From Algoriphagus ratkowskyi (lineage in GTDB: Bacteria; Bacteroidota; Bacteroidia; Cytophagales; Cyclobacteriaceae): a DNA stretch of 64,000 bases. Positions 25,833-35,200 of the stretch are shown here, in pieces (the stretch's first letter is position 1; every line of letters begins with the position of its first letter). The notes under the pieces are model-generated. The model saw only the letters and a list, made by a program, of their open reading frames with translations, searched no databases and was not told where the DNA came from. The position numbers and the translations under genes were made by a program. The stretch lies in contig NZ_MSSV01000018.1 in assembly GCF_002150505.1 (NCBI RefSeq), forward strand, positions 1 through 64,000. Reading direction: 5' to 3'.

Positions 25833-26663
25833 CTAGTTTATCCTAACAGCGATAATTTTAGTGATGGGCGGAGATTGAACCAAATCTGTGGAGGGAATAT
25901 CACTTCTTCTAGTTTCATAAACCAGAATCACTGAGTAATCTCCTGAAGCAATATTTTCAGGCAATTTCAATTCTACTGCTCTTTTTCCTGAGAAATAAAG
26001 AGCAACTGTCTGACTTTGTTCGGCAACTGTTTCGTTTTTAGCATTTTTAAGCGTTGCCATTACACTTCCTATAAATGGTGAATTTCCAATTGTCTTGAAA
26101 GCAGGAACAACTCGGAGCACACCTTCAGCTTGGTCTATCTGAACATCTTCAAATTCTAATCCCGTAGTCACAGCGCCAACTTTTTGGAATGCAGCAATGA
26201 CTTGATCAAATTTAAAGTTCACTCGTGTAGATACGCCTTCCTGTACAGTTTCCTCTACATTCGCAGTTTGGGCATTTGATGTGATTTTCACTCGGGTGAA
26301 ATAAGTGCCAGCTGCTAAGGAACGATCAGGTCTCACTTGTAATCGAACAGTTTGTTGCTGCTGAGGTGCCAAAATAAACGTCCTTGGAAATGCTCTTATT
26401 CGCTCATCAATCCCAAATAGTTTGGCTCGAGTACTATCCGAATACATCATAGTGAGATTTCCTTGCTCATCATTACCTGGATATCCAAACATAAAACCCA
26501 CATTGATTTCTTGCGGGGTATCTCCAGGATTGGTGATAAAAACAGAAGCTATCCCATTTTGATCAATAAAAATGGTAGTTGGGGCGATCGAGACCTGACC
26601 AAAAACCAGATCATTTTTTGCCAGAGCAATAAAGATCAGTAGAACTAGTAGAATTTTCTTCAT
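25833..26663 (-). CDS. PapD-like periplasmic pilus chaperone
   Basis: 276 residues with a signal peptide (about 1-22, ending VFGQ). Two immunoglobulin-like domains follow. The first has the pilus-chaperone pattern VSIAPTTIFID, then ASVFITNPGDTPQEINVGF, then RAFPRTFILAPQQQQTVRLQ. The second begins around GLEFEDVQID and ends with ASGDYSVILVYETR. In PapD, Arg8 and Lys112 anchor the subunit C-terminus; the position corresponding to Arg8 appears as Thr here (PTTIF), while Arg and Lys are present in STRVNFKF near the second anchor. It should hold DUF4402-type subunits by donor-strand complementation. It sits between the pilin (48 bp upstream, with a hairpin) and the usher (54 bp downstream). Confidence 0.78.
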   Translation of the reverse strand: MKKILLVLLIFIALAKNDLVFGQVSIAPTTIFIDQNGIASVFITNPGDTPQEINVGFMFGYPGNDEQGNLTMMYSDSTRAKLFGIDERIRAFPRTFILAPQQQQTVRLQVRPDRSLAAGTYFTRVKITSNAQTANVEETVQEGVSTRVNFKFDQVIAAFQKVGAVTTGLEFEDVQIDQAEGVLRVVPAFKTIGNSPFIGSVMATLKNAKNETVAEQSQTVALYFSGKRAVELKLPENIASGDYSVILVYETRRSDIPSTDLVQSPPITKIIAVRIN

Positions 26664-26679
26664 GGGAACTTTTAGAATA

Positions 26680-26701
26680 GCCGGCAGGAATCCCTGCCGG
26701 C
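26680..26701 (-). promoter_or_regulatory. Hairpin between pilin and chaperone genes
   Basis: GCCGGCAGG and CCTGCCGGC form a perfect 9-bp GC-rich stem with a 4-nt loop, 11 bp after the pilin stop. There is no strong T-run, so it more likely stabilises or attenuates the pilin transcript, giving more pilin than chaperone and usher, than fully terminates. Confidence 0.65.
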
Positions 26702-26711
26702 ATTGATTTAT

Positions 26712-27245
26712 TTAATTGTATTCAACATCAATATTGAAAGTGCCAGTATACGTGCCTGTGGCCTGGCTAACCAAAGTAGGAATTATACCACCTACCCATA
26801 GGTAATAATGTCCTAAAGCAAGTGTTACTTGTGATCCACTAGGAACAGCTGTTGCTGTTTCTTGCTCAGCATCGGTTTCTGCTCCAACTACTTCTGGAGT
26901 CATAGTCATAGTAGCAGGGATTACGTCAGCGTTAGAAAGGGTAACTGTCGCATCATAGCTTACGGTTACATCTGAATTTGCACCGCCCAATTCAAATTTT
27001 GCCACATTGGTCACCGAACCAGTGTTTGCATTTGCCGTACCATTTGCATCCAAAACTACTGCAGCAGGTGTGTTAGCTGAAAGTGTTCCAAATGCTATTT
27101 CATTTTGAGTTGCATCTAAAGCAATTGTCAAGTCAGCTAAAACAGTAGCTGAGGCAGGCGCACTTGAAGTTTTCTGAGCATTTGCCATGATTCCTAAGCC
27201 CATTACCAAAGTAATAGTTAGGATAGATTTAATTGTTGTTTTCAT
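26712..27245 (-). CDS. DUF4402-type major pilin subunit
   Basis: 177 residues with a signal peptide (1-23, ending MANA-Q). The mature protein is rich in Ala, Thr and Val, has no Lys or Arg in long stretches and contains IAFGTL, VAKFELGG and LGHYYLWVGG, the pattern of DUF4402 proteins related to Csu-type pilins and spore-coat U. The final strand GTYTGTFNIDVEYN has Gly at -14 and Tyr at -2, as in classical chaperone-usher subunits. The N-terminal ATVLADLTIAL alternation would act as donor strand. Preceded by a 375-bp AT-rich leader with its own likely promoter and followed by a stable hairpin, it is the best candidate for the abundant shaft subunit. Confidence 0.8.
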   Translation of the reverse strand: MKTTIKSILTITLVMGLGIMANAQKTSSAPASATVLADLTIALDATQNEIAFGTLSANTPAAVVLDANGTANANTGSVTNVAKFELGGANSDVTVSYDATVTLSNADVIPATMTMTPEVVGAETDAEQETATAVPSGSQVTLALGHYYLWVGGIIPTLVSQATGTYTGTFNIDVEYN

Positions 27246-27620
27246 TTGTTTGTAAATTAGTTAATTGTAGTGTGTTTTTGTTTTTGTTAAAATTGAATTG
27301 ATTTTACTTTTGTTATCTTTTTTTCATAAGCATGAATTTTTATATTTTATTCGGACAAATGGTTACAGGTACAACTCTTTGTACTATTCTTTAATGGGTG
27401 TTAAGGAATTTTATGTTATTTTTTATTCATACTCATTTCATACATACAATAAAGTTATTTATATAATGAAATAAACGGGTGGTGTTATTGTATGTAAATT
27501 AATGTGTATTATGGACAATAAAATGAGTTTCATTACATTCATATTTTTTGTATAAATAAACAATATATTTTAATACAAAAGTGAAATTTATTAATTGGAT
27601 AGTAAATGTGTAATTAATTT
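27246..27620. other. AT-rich leader of the pilin-chaperone-usher genes, 375 bp
   Basis: No coding frame. It is very AT-rich and lies upstream of the pilin start at 27245, with an A-rich stretch just before the ATG as in strongly expressed Bacteroidota genes. It contains a 12-bp perfect inverted repeat, listed separately. It probably separates the operon into an adhesin plus minor-subunit part and a pilin-chaperone-usher part. Confidence 0.6.
27441..27496. promoter_or_regulatory. 12-bp inverted repeat upstream of the pilin gene
   Basis: TACATACAATAA (27441-27452) and TTATTGTATGTA (27485-27496) are perfect inverted copies with a 32-bp spacer, about 200-250 bp before the pilin ATG. This could be a regulator-binding pair. 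Chance is not negligible in such AT-rich DNA. Confidence 0.45.
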
Positions 27621-28067
27621 CTAGGGATATTCTATTCTGATTTCTATTCCTCCTGTCATGGGAAGTCCTAGCCAAGCTGACAATGCCAGTGGGCGAGGAT
27701 TCATGAGACGGACCAAAGTGCCAGATTTATTCGTTATTACTGCTTGACTACCATTGTGAAGTCTATAGGATTCTTCGAAATTTGACGTACCGTTATTTAG
27801 AAAGTAGAACTCTAATGCAGGCTCGATAAGCCTGTCTGGATACTTAATATCTACCATGAAAACCATATTCTCAAGAACGTTGATCTCGATCCAAGTTATA
27901 GCCTTAGATTTCTCCCAAGAGCCCCCTTTCATCGGGTCAACAACTTGTGAATTGAATGTGGCTCCTCCAGGGATTTTTAGTTTGATAGTAACAAACTGAG
28001 CCTGAGCAGCTCCAAATGAAAGCATCAATAGCACTAGCATACCTATTTTGAACGCATTCCTAATCAT
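27621..28067 (-). CDS. Pilin-like minor subunit C
   Basis: 148 residues from the ATG at 28067 (MIRNAFKIGMLVLLML, a good signal peptide ending AQA-Q); an ATG six codons earlier is possible. The start overlaps the stop of the preceding gene by 8 nt (ATGATTAG), so translation is coupled. The mature protein is short and beta-rich, with no recognised domain outside this locus. Its end, GGIEIRIEYP, has alternating hydrophobic residues and Tyr at -2; the nearest glycine to -14 is at -15. Compared with its sisters it has more aromatic and charged residues (EFYFLNNG, KYPDRL). It could be a tip or adaptor subunit. The role is inferred from context and the C-terminal strand. Confidence 0.65.
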   Translation of the reverse strand: MIRNAFKIGMLVLLMLSFGAAQAQFVTIKLKIPGGATFNSQVVDPMKGGSWEKSKAITWIEINVLENMVFMVDIKYPDRLIEPALEFYFLNNGTSNFEESYRLHNGSQAVITNKSGTLVRLMNPRPLALSAWLGLPMTGGIEIRIEYP

Positions 28068-28683
28068 AGCTTGTGAAGGAAACATTAATTGTGATTTGTG
28101 CAGAGTAATTACCAGCCGGCACTACCCCCACAGGTCCTAAACTGCCATAGATGTAGATGTAAGCAGAACTCTTACTTCGTACTTCCGCTCCAGTTAGAGG
28201 TGAGGGGGGAGGGCCTGGTGCACCAGCCGCTCTTCGATTCACCGGAAAGGTGACATTGGTAAAGCCAACAGGCAATTCAATCGCACCAGCTTTTCCAGCT
28301 AATTCGTTTCCCGGCATCATGTTATTGTAAGCCACTTTTACCTGAAAAGGAATAGTTTTCAATGGATCATCATCAAATGTCAAAAACAATGGTGCGTCCA
28401 CATCTACAGTCAAATCAAAGTTTTCAGGTGCTTCAATTCGAAACGCTATGGCTTGGTTATCAACCAAATTGATAACTACACTTGTGCCCGAAGTGATGAT
28501 TGGTTGTTTAAGATTGAAGCTTAGTTCAGGGGCTGCTATGACAGAGTTCAATACAATATCATCGCTACCTGTCCAAGTACTGAAACTGATTCGCTGCGCC
28601 ATGGCTGCCTGCGAAATAAAGCAGAACAGGACTACAAGAATCTTGCAGAATCGGTGAATAGGATATATAGCGCTGATACTCAT
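28060..28683 (-). CDS. Pilin-like minor subunit B
   Basis: 207 residues with a signal peptide (about 1-29, ending AMA-Q). The middle contains a proline/glycine-rich segment (RRAAGAPGPPPSPLTG) before the terminal strands. The end GNYSAQITINVSFTSYD has the alternating hydrophobic strand and Tyr at -2, with the family glycine at -17, so it carries a three-residue extension. Its ATG overlaps the stop of subunit A (TAATG) and its stop overlaps the start of subunit C. No domain beyond a general DUF4402-like shape was recognised. Possibly a tip, adaptor or anchor subunit. Confidence 0.65.
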   Translation of the reverse strand: MSISAIYPIHRFCKILVVLFCFISQAAMAQRISFSTWTGSDDIVLNSVIAAPELSFNLKQPIITSGTSVVINLVDNQAIAFRIEAPENFDLTVDVDAPLFLTFDDDPLKTIPFQVKVAYNNMMPGNELAGKAGAIELPVGFTNVTFPVNRRAAGAPGPPPSPLTGAEVRSKSSAYIYIYGSLGPVGVVPAGNYSAQITINVSFTSYD

Positions 28684-29198
28684 TAAATGTATTCGAGTTC
28701 TATGGTGAATTCTGATTGGTATACCCCCGGTAAAGCAGCACTTAAATCTAGATTGGCTCCAAGCCAGACAAACAACAAACCTTTTTTGCTTAATACGACA
28801 TTAGCCTCGCCTAAATCAAGTAGCGTGCTTTGAATCTGAAGATCCTCAAAAGCAGCACTCAGGTTGTATTCTGCCTTCACTTCTCCGATTCCTTCATTGG
28901 ATTCTACTAGGGTTTCTCGTTGGAGAAAAGTGATTCGGATCCTTGCATTTGGATTTCCAATTATTTTGAACATTCCCGCAAAAGGACTTCTCATTGGGGA
29001 TACCAAAATCATGTTTTCTTCAACTAATGGAGCGATTAAATCTATATTTCGGATGGTTAACATCTGAAGATTGTCTGTCACAGTAGCCGTTGCATTTACA
29101 CTCAAGGTGGCCTTACGTGTATCTGCTATTGTTTGCGCCATACTTGCCCTAAAAAGGCAGGTAGAAAAGAGCAACAGTATTAGTATTCTTCGAATCAT
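28683..29198 (-). CDS. Pilin-like (DUF4402-like) subunit A
   Basis: 171 residues with a signal peptide (about 1-21, ending SMA-Q). After KATLSVNATATVTDNLQ, a plausible N-terminal donor strand, it is beta-rich and has FVWLGANLDL, equivalent to the YLWVGG segment of the major pilin. The end GVYQSEFTIELEYI has Gly at -14 and Tyr at -2 exactly. The gene starts 2 bp after the stop of the 5,209-residue adhesin and its stop overlaps the next ATG, so it must be cotranscribed with both. It is likely a structural subunit that links the fimbria or tip to the adhesin, but that partnership is inference. Confidence 0.72.
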   Translation of the reverse strand: MIRRILILLLFSTCLFRASMAQTIADTRKATLSVNATATVTDNLQMLTIRNIDLIAPLVEENMILVSPMRSPFAGMFKIIGNPNARIRITFLQRETLVESNEGIGEVKAEYNLSAAFEDLQIQSTLLDLGEANVVLSKKGLLFVWLGANLDLSAALPGVYQSEFTIELEYI

Positions 29199-29200
29199 CT

Positions 29201-32200
29201 TTAATTTTTTATTAGTTTTTGGCTCACTTGATTGGTATCGGTGGTAAGTCGGATGATATACATGCCATGAGGAAGTTCTATAGCTGACGGTATCCAGTCA
29301 AGCTCATGAATTCCTGCATCATACACTTCACTAGGAAAACTTCCAACTACCTGACCTAACATATCAGTAATCTGAATAGCAGCTTTCTGAGCATTGGGTA
29401 AATAGAAACTGATTTTGGTATGGGTACTGAATGGATTCGGTACTGGTCCAAAGAGTTTAGGTAGATCAGGCAAATAGCCGATTTCTCCTTCAAGCTTTGC
29501 ACTGATGAAAATGGTAAATGGACGCTGAATCTTGCCAGATGTTATTCGGGCATTGGGGTTTACTTCACCTGCTTCATATGGAGACTGGAAGATCACTGCC
29601 TGAGGAATAGACAGGGGGTTAAATGAATTACCTTTTCTTGCATTTGGAAGCTTAGGAGCTTCAAATGTAAATGCGTGAACTGACTCTTTTCGCATATCTA
29701 TGGCTTTATGGGAGATATGATCCATTAAAGTCACCGAGACTTCAGCGGGCAAATCAGTTGGTAGGGTCCAATTCATTAAATAATTTCCATTGATCGGATT
29801 GCCTGACTTGGAAGCTGCAAGATGTAGTGGAATTACCTTTTCATTTCCATCCAAAGGATTCAGGTGATTGATTACCAGAGGTGTCTTCTTGTTGAGAGAA
29901 CCATAGGTATAGAGTAGCACCCAATCTTCAGCTAAAGACTCCAACTGATAGGCATCTTTAGGATCTACTCCTTCCAGTCCATCCTTTCCAAAGCTGATAA
30001 AAGACTCCGCTTGGAGATTTTCCCCATTAACTTGAAGATGAATAACTGATGGTTTTTCTGGTGCTATTGTTCTACCGTAAAAGGCTTTGTCCGTGGAGGA
30101 TTTGGCTCCGTTTCCAGTTAATTGAAGAGAAGGACTGGCGTTGTTTGCTCTTACCCAGAATCCCTGAAAAGGAGCAATCATTCCATTTCCTAAAGTTCCT
30201 ATGCTACCATTCCAAACTAGGAAAGCCTCCGATACCGGATCCCACACATAAATCGATTCATCCGTATTGGTTTTTGACCAGCCGCTTGCAGCATTCCAAT
30301 CCAACATGCTAGCAGTAGGATTAGCAATAAGATTAAATCCTTCATCTGCTTGATTGACTTCGATCAGAGTGTCTGCCTGCGCCACCAAGTTGGTGTCTCT
30401 TGCAGTGAAAGTAAGTCCAAAGTCAAAGATGCCAGTTGCCAAGTTTACTTCCGTGCCTGTAGTTGACATGGTCAAAGGCAGGACATCTGTATAATTTCCT
30501 GTAGCAGGAGTGGGCTTGTCCGCTCCATTGAAAATATAGAAGTAATGACCTCTTCCTACTGACACTGGACTACTGAGATTGGCAGGTTGTCTCCATGCCT
30601 GCAGCGTAGTGCCTTTATCGCTTTCATCCCACCAGAGCAGATTTGGCTGAAGAGAAGGATTGGTGGAACCAGAGAATCCTTGCGTCTCAAAACCCGCAGT
30701 CATTGAGGCATAGGTAGTGGTCAGCGGTGAACCTACCATTCTCCAACCTTTCGCTCCGGTAAATAGCTGATTAACTTGAATAAAAGGAACTCCCAATCCG
30801 AGATTTCTGTAAATGGATCCCGCTTCTATAATAATAAGTGATCCAGTAGCAGCACTGACAGTTGAGAGAGGATTTAAAGTAAAACTATTCCCTGACCGGA
30901 TAGTCAATCTTGCGTCTGCATTCAATAGTATTTCTCCATCTATAAAGACATTTGCACCTTCTATTATGGGCTGATTTGAAGTAAAAGGAATTTGAATAGT
31001 TTCTGTTGTTCCAGTACGTAGTGGCACTTGATTTCCACACCAGTTTATAGGATCAAACCAGTTCGAATTGATTCCCAACCAAGTAAAATCGGTACCACAG
31101 GAATCATCAATAGTTATAGATGTAGTCGTCTGGAATGCAGCACAATTAGCTGATGATGTAATAGTATAGGTGACGAGGTAGGTTCCGAGTGCACTGGACG
31201 ATAAAGAAATATTTCCTGTTTGTCTATTTAAATCTAATCCTGTAGTTGATGAGTAAACTCCACCAGGAGTGCCGATTAGTGTAACTAGTGCATTTCCTTG
31301 GTCAATTCGGTAAGGATTACCTGCATATTCAATGATAGCCGCTGGAGCAAAAGCTGTCACAGTAATAGCAGAACTTACTTCACATCCTGCAAATCCTTTT
31401 ACTTTCACGGAATAATTACCCGCTGACAATCCTACAAAAACATTGTCTGACTGATAAGGACCTCCATTTATACTAAATGTATATGGTGAAACACCGCTAT
31501 TTACCTGAACCGATATTGTTCCTGAACTTTCTCCCTCACATGCTTCAGTACTGATTAAGGTGATGTCAGGTGTAGCACCAATAGAAATAGCTACTGAAGA
31601 TGTGGAGGTGCATCCCCCTTCGCTTGAAGCAGTATTTATAACTGTGTAATTGCCTGGAATACTAGAATCTAAATCAATCACGCCAGTAGTTGGATTGAGG
31701 GAAAGACCAGTTTCAGAGGAGAATATTCCTGCAGTTCCTATTATAGTTGGGTTTATCGTTCCGGCTACTGAACAAAATATCGTATCAGAATAACTGAATT
31801 CAGTGGATAAAGTACAGGATTCACCCACTGCTACATCTTTTAAAGATGTAACCTCTGTGGTCTGTATGGATGTTAATGAGGGACTTTGAATGGGAGTATA
31901 TAGCCATTCATTATTATCGTAATTACCAACAGCTAAATTGTCAGTATTTGCTCCTGCATCTACATCTGAGGAAACCCAGTTCATGGTTAGAGAAGCATTT
32001 GTAAATTCAATACCGTTATTGATAAAGGACCAATACCTATTAACCGTTCTGTCACTTCTGAAAGTTGAGCTTGATAAGTTAGGATGGTCTGCTGGGATAG
32101 TTTTTGCAATAAGATCTCCAGAGACGTTTACACTTTCAAACAATACTGAAATAGGAGTATAGCTGGTGGCATCACCAACTTCGAAATTTATAACTGTAGA

Positions 32201-35200
32201 CCCAACTGCTACATTTTTCTGCAAATTTCCATTCACCCAGCCCGTGTTTCCTGCTGCTCCAGATATTACTCCCGAAGAGGGTTGGATCAGGTGGTAATCT
32301 TCAGTTACCATACTGCCTGACACAAATTTTAATACTCCATTTACTGAAACATCCGATAAAAGAGTGACTGAGTTGGAAGGTTTATTTATGGATAAATTAT
32401 GGAAGGCAGAAGTGGTGAAAATTTTCTGAGTTTCGCCACCATCCATTGTAAAGGTCGACGTGCCACTTTGTAGAATTCCGGTACTAGTGAAATCTCCCCC
32501 TAGCGTAAAAATATAACTGCCAGCATATAATTTAGAACCGCTATTTATACTTAGGTCATTACCAATATTCCATCCTGATGAAGGCGTAAGCCCAGCGCCG
32601 TTCGTATTGAAAACAATTACATTCTGAAAAGTTCCGGTATTGCCTACAAATGAAATCGCTCCAGAACCGCCAAAAAAAACAGTTCCTGTGCTTGAAAAAT
32701 TACTGCCAAGATTTAAAGTAGCCGCTGACGAAGGTGTAAAGTTTAAAACTCCATTGCTAGTGATAACGCCATTGTTTGTCACTGAACCCAAGACATTATG
32801 AGTAGAAATCCCTCCGTTAAAGCTGGCACCATTCCCAACTGTCAATAAATAGAGGATTTTCCAGCCTACACTTGGAGTTACTCCACTTGTATTATTGATA
32901 TTAAGATAACCAAACTCTGGAGGTGAAGTGGATATTAATTCAGGAGAGACAGAGCCATTAAAATTTACTGTAAGAGCGACAGTTGTGGTAGCGTTTATCA
33001 AACGCAGAGTTTGTAAGATATTACCGGTAAATGTAGTAGTACCCAGCGTGTATAAAACTCCACTATTGAACAAATCACCATTAAGAGTTGTCAGTATAGA
33101 AGAACCTCCATTTAAAGATCCTGAACTGGTTATGTTAAGCAAATCATTGAAGGTCACGTTAGCCAGAATGGTATAACTGCCTGTAATTGTGGCTTTGTTG
33201 AAAGTTGTATTTCCTGAAATATTTTTTGAAGTACCTGTAAATAATACGGTGCTGGTAGAAGAATTAAAAGTCCCTTCATCTATCCAATTTCCATTAAGGG
33301 TAATGTTATTTGATTTTCCGTTAAATGTAACTCCGTTCTCAATTGTCAGATCCCCATTTATCTGAAGAGATGATTCAAGATTTTTAACACCTGAATTTCT
33401 TAAAATAAGATTTCCTATACTTATTCCAGGTAGAAATAAAGCCTGTTCCACACTGCCATTAATTATGACGGTACTGGCGTTTGATACAACGTAATTAGCA
33501 AAACTGGAGGAGAAATTATTTGCCCCAAAAACAATAGTAGCTTCATCTAGTAGGGTGGCTGTACCACCTCTCGTGTTTCTGCTACTGCCAAATACTCCAA
33601 GATCAAGTGTTCCAGATGTGATTTTTAAATCGCTGTTGATTTTAATATCACCTATCAAAACAGCTTCACTACCTACCGGCTTATCGATTTCTAAATTATT
33701 AAAAGTGGTAGAAGAGATTGTTTGTGTACCAGATCCATTAAACTTTATAAATGCCTGCCCAACTTCTGCACTGAAGGTTCCATTATTTACCCAGTTGCCA
33801 CCTATTTCTAATTTATTATAATTATAGAATAAACCCCTTGGCAAAATTTCAACATCACCTGCGATTTTGAGAATGAAAAGATTGTCTAATCTGCCCTCAG
33901 CAATTTGAAGTTTTCCTAGAACCTCAGTATTCCCTACTATAGTTGATGAACCGGATACTTTATTGACTATGAGATTATTATAAATAACACTTGCTATGTT
34001 TTGATTATTCAGACCGTTAAAGATTACTGTGCCGCTACCAGCATTGAATATTCCATTTTGAAAGTTATAATCCCCTAATATTTTCAATGTTCCTGAATCG
34101 GTAAAATAAATACCGGCATCACTCGATTGGAAAAGCGCTCCATTTATAGTAACTGTCCCCGATTCGATATAGAGATCGATGGAAGTGTCGTCTAATTCAT
34201 CACTCAAAGACAGATATCCATTAATATCTAACTGTTGATTATTAACATTAATCCTGTGAGATATGGTGTTATTCCCAATCCCATTAATATCCCCAGAAGT
34301 CAGAGAGCCACCACTTCCCAAAGAAAGAACTACTGCTTGAACATCTCCAAAATTTATATTTTTTACCGTTACAGGATTAGTTATTATAGGTTGATTTAGG
34401 AATGATGCTGTGCCCAAGTTTACTATATCAGAAGCAGAAGGTGGTCGCGAAGCAGATCCCTGTAGGACGGTCCAGTTTGCAGCTGTATTCCAATCTGAGC
34501 TCACGCTACCGTTCCATCGGACTACATTTGAATTATCCGATAAGGTCCATCTATTAGTTAAATCGGTTAAACCTGTTTGCTGTACATAATTGGCGTTTAC
34601 ATCATTACTTGTTTTACCGATCGTTCCCCAGACCGAACCATTGTACTTCCATAGTCCTATGGAGGCCTCGTTGTTTCCATTCAACTCTTGATCTTCGTAA
34701 TGAAGACGAAGGCTAGCTGTATAAGTGCCTGCAGGTATAGCAATACTATATTCTCTACTGATCGATCCTCTAAAAGGGAAATCCACAATTGGGCCCTTCT
34801 TCACTGAGACAGTTATATTAGTTACACCTGTGACTGCAGAGAATGTGATGGTATTATTAGGCCCTTCGAAAGCATAGGCCACTCCAGTTGTAAAAGTATG
34901 GTTGCGTTGGATATTACCATATATGTAGCCGTTGCCAGATCTTGTATTGGTAATAGTGATAGTATTTGCATCAGTAGATATTATCCCTTGGATCATATTT
35001 ACAGTAGAGGCTGATATATTGTCCTCCAGGATTAATTCTGTTGTTGATGTTGTATTACTAGTTAGGATATTAAAAGTTGTTGCGCCTCTTATATAGCTAT
35101 TAGTTGGTCCTAGAAATTGCACAGTTCCGGTGCCCCCGTTAAAACTTCCATTATTATTCCAGTTCCCATATATGGAGATGATAAATGAAGAGGCATTGAA

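Noticed and set aside
27441-27496. Invertible promoter for phase variation
   Set aside because: The 12-bp arms are only 32 bp apart, shorter than typical invertible segments, and no invertase gene is nearby. Kept only as a possible regulator site.
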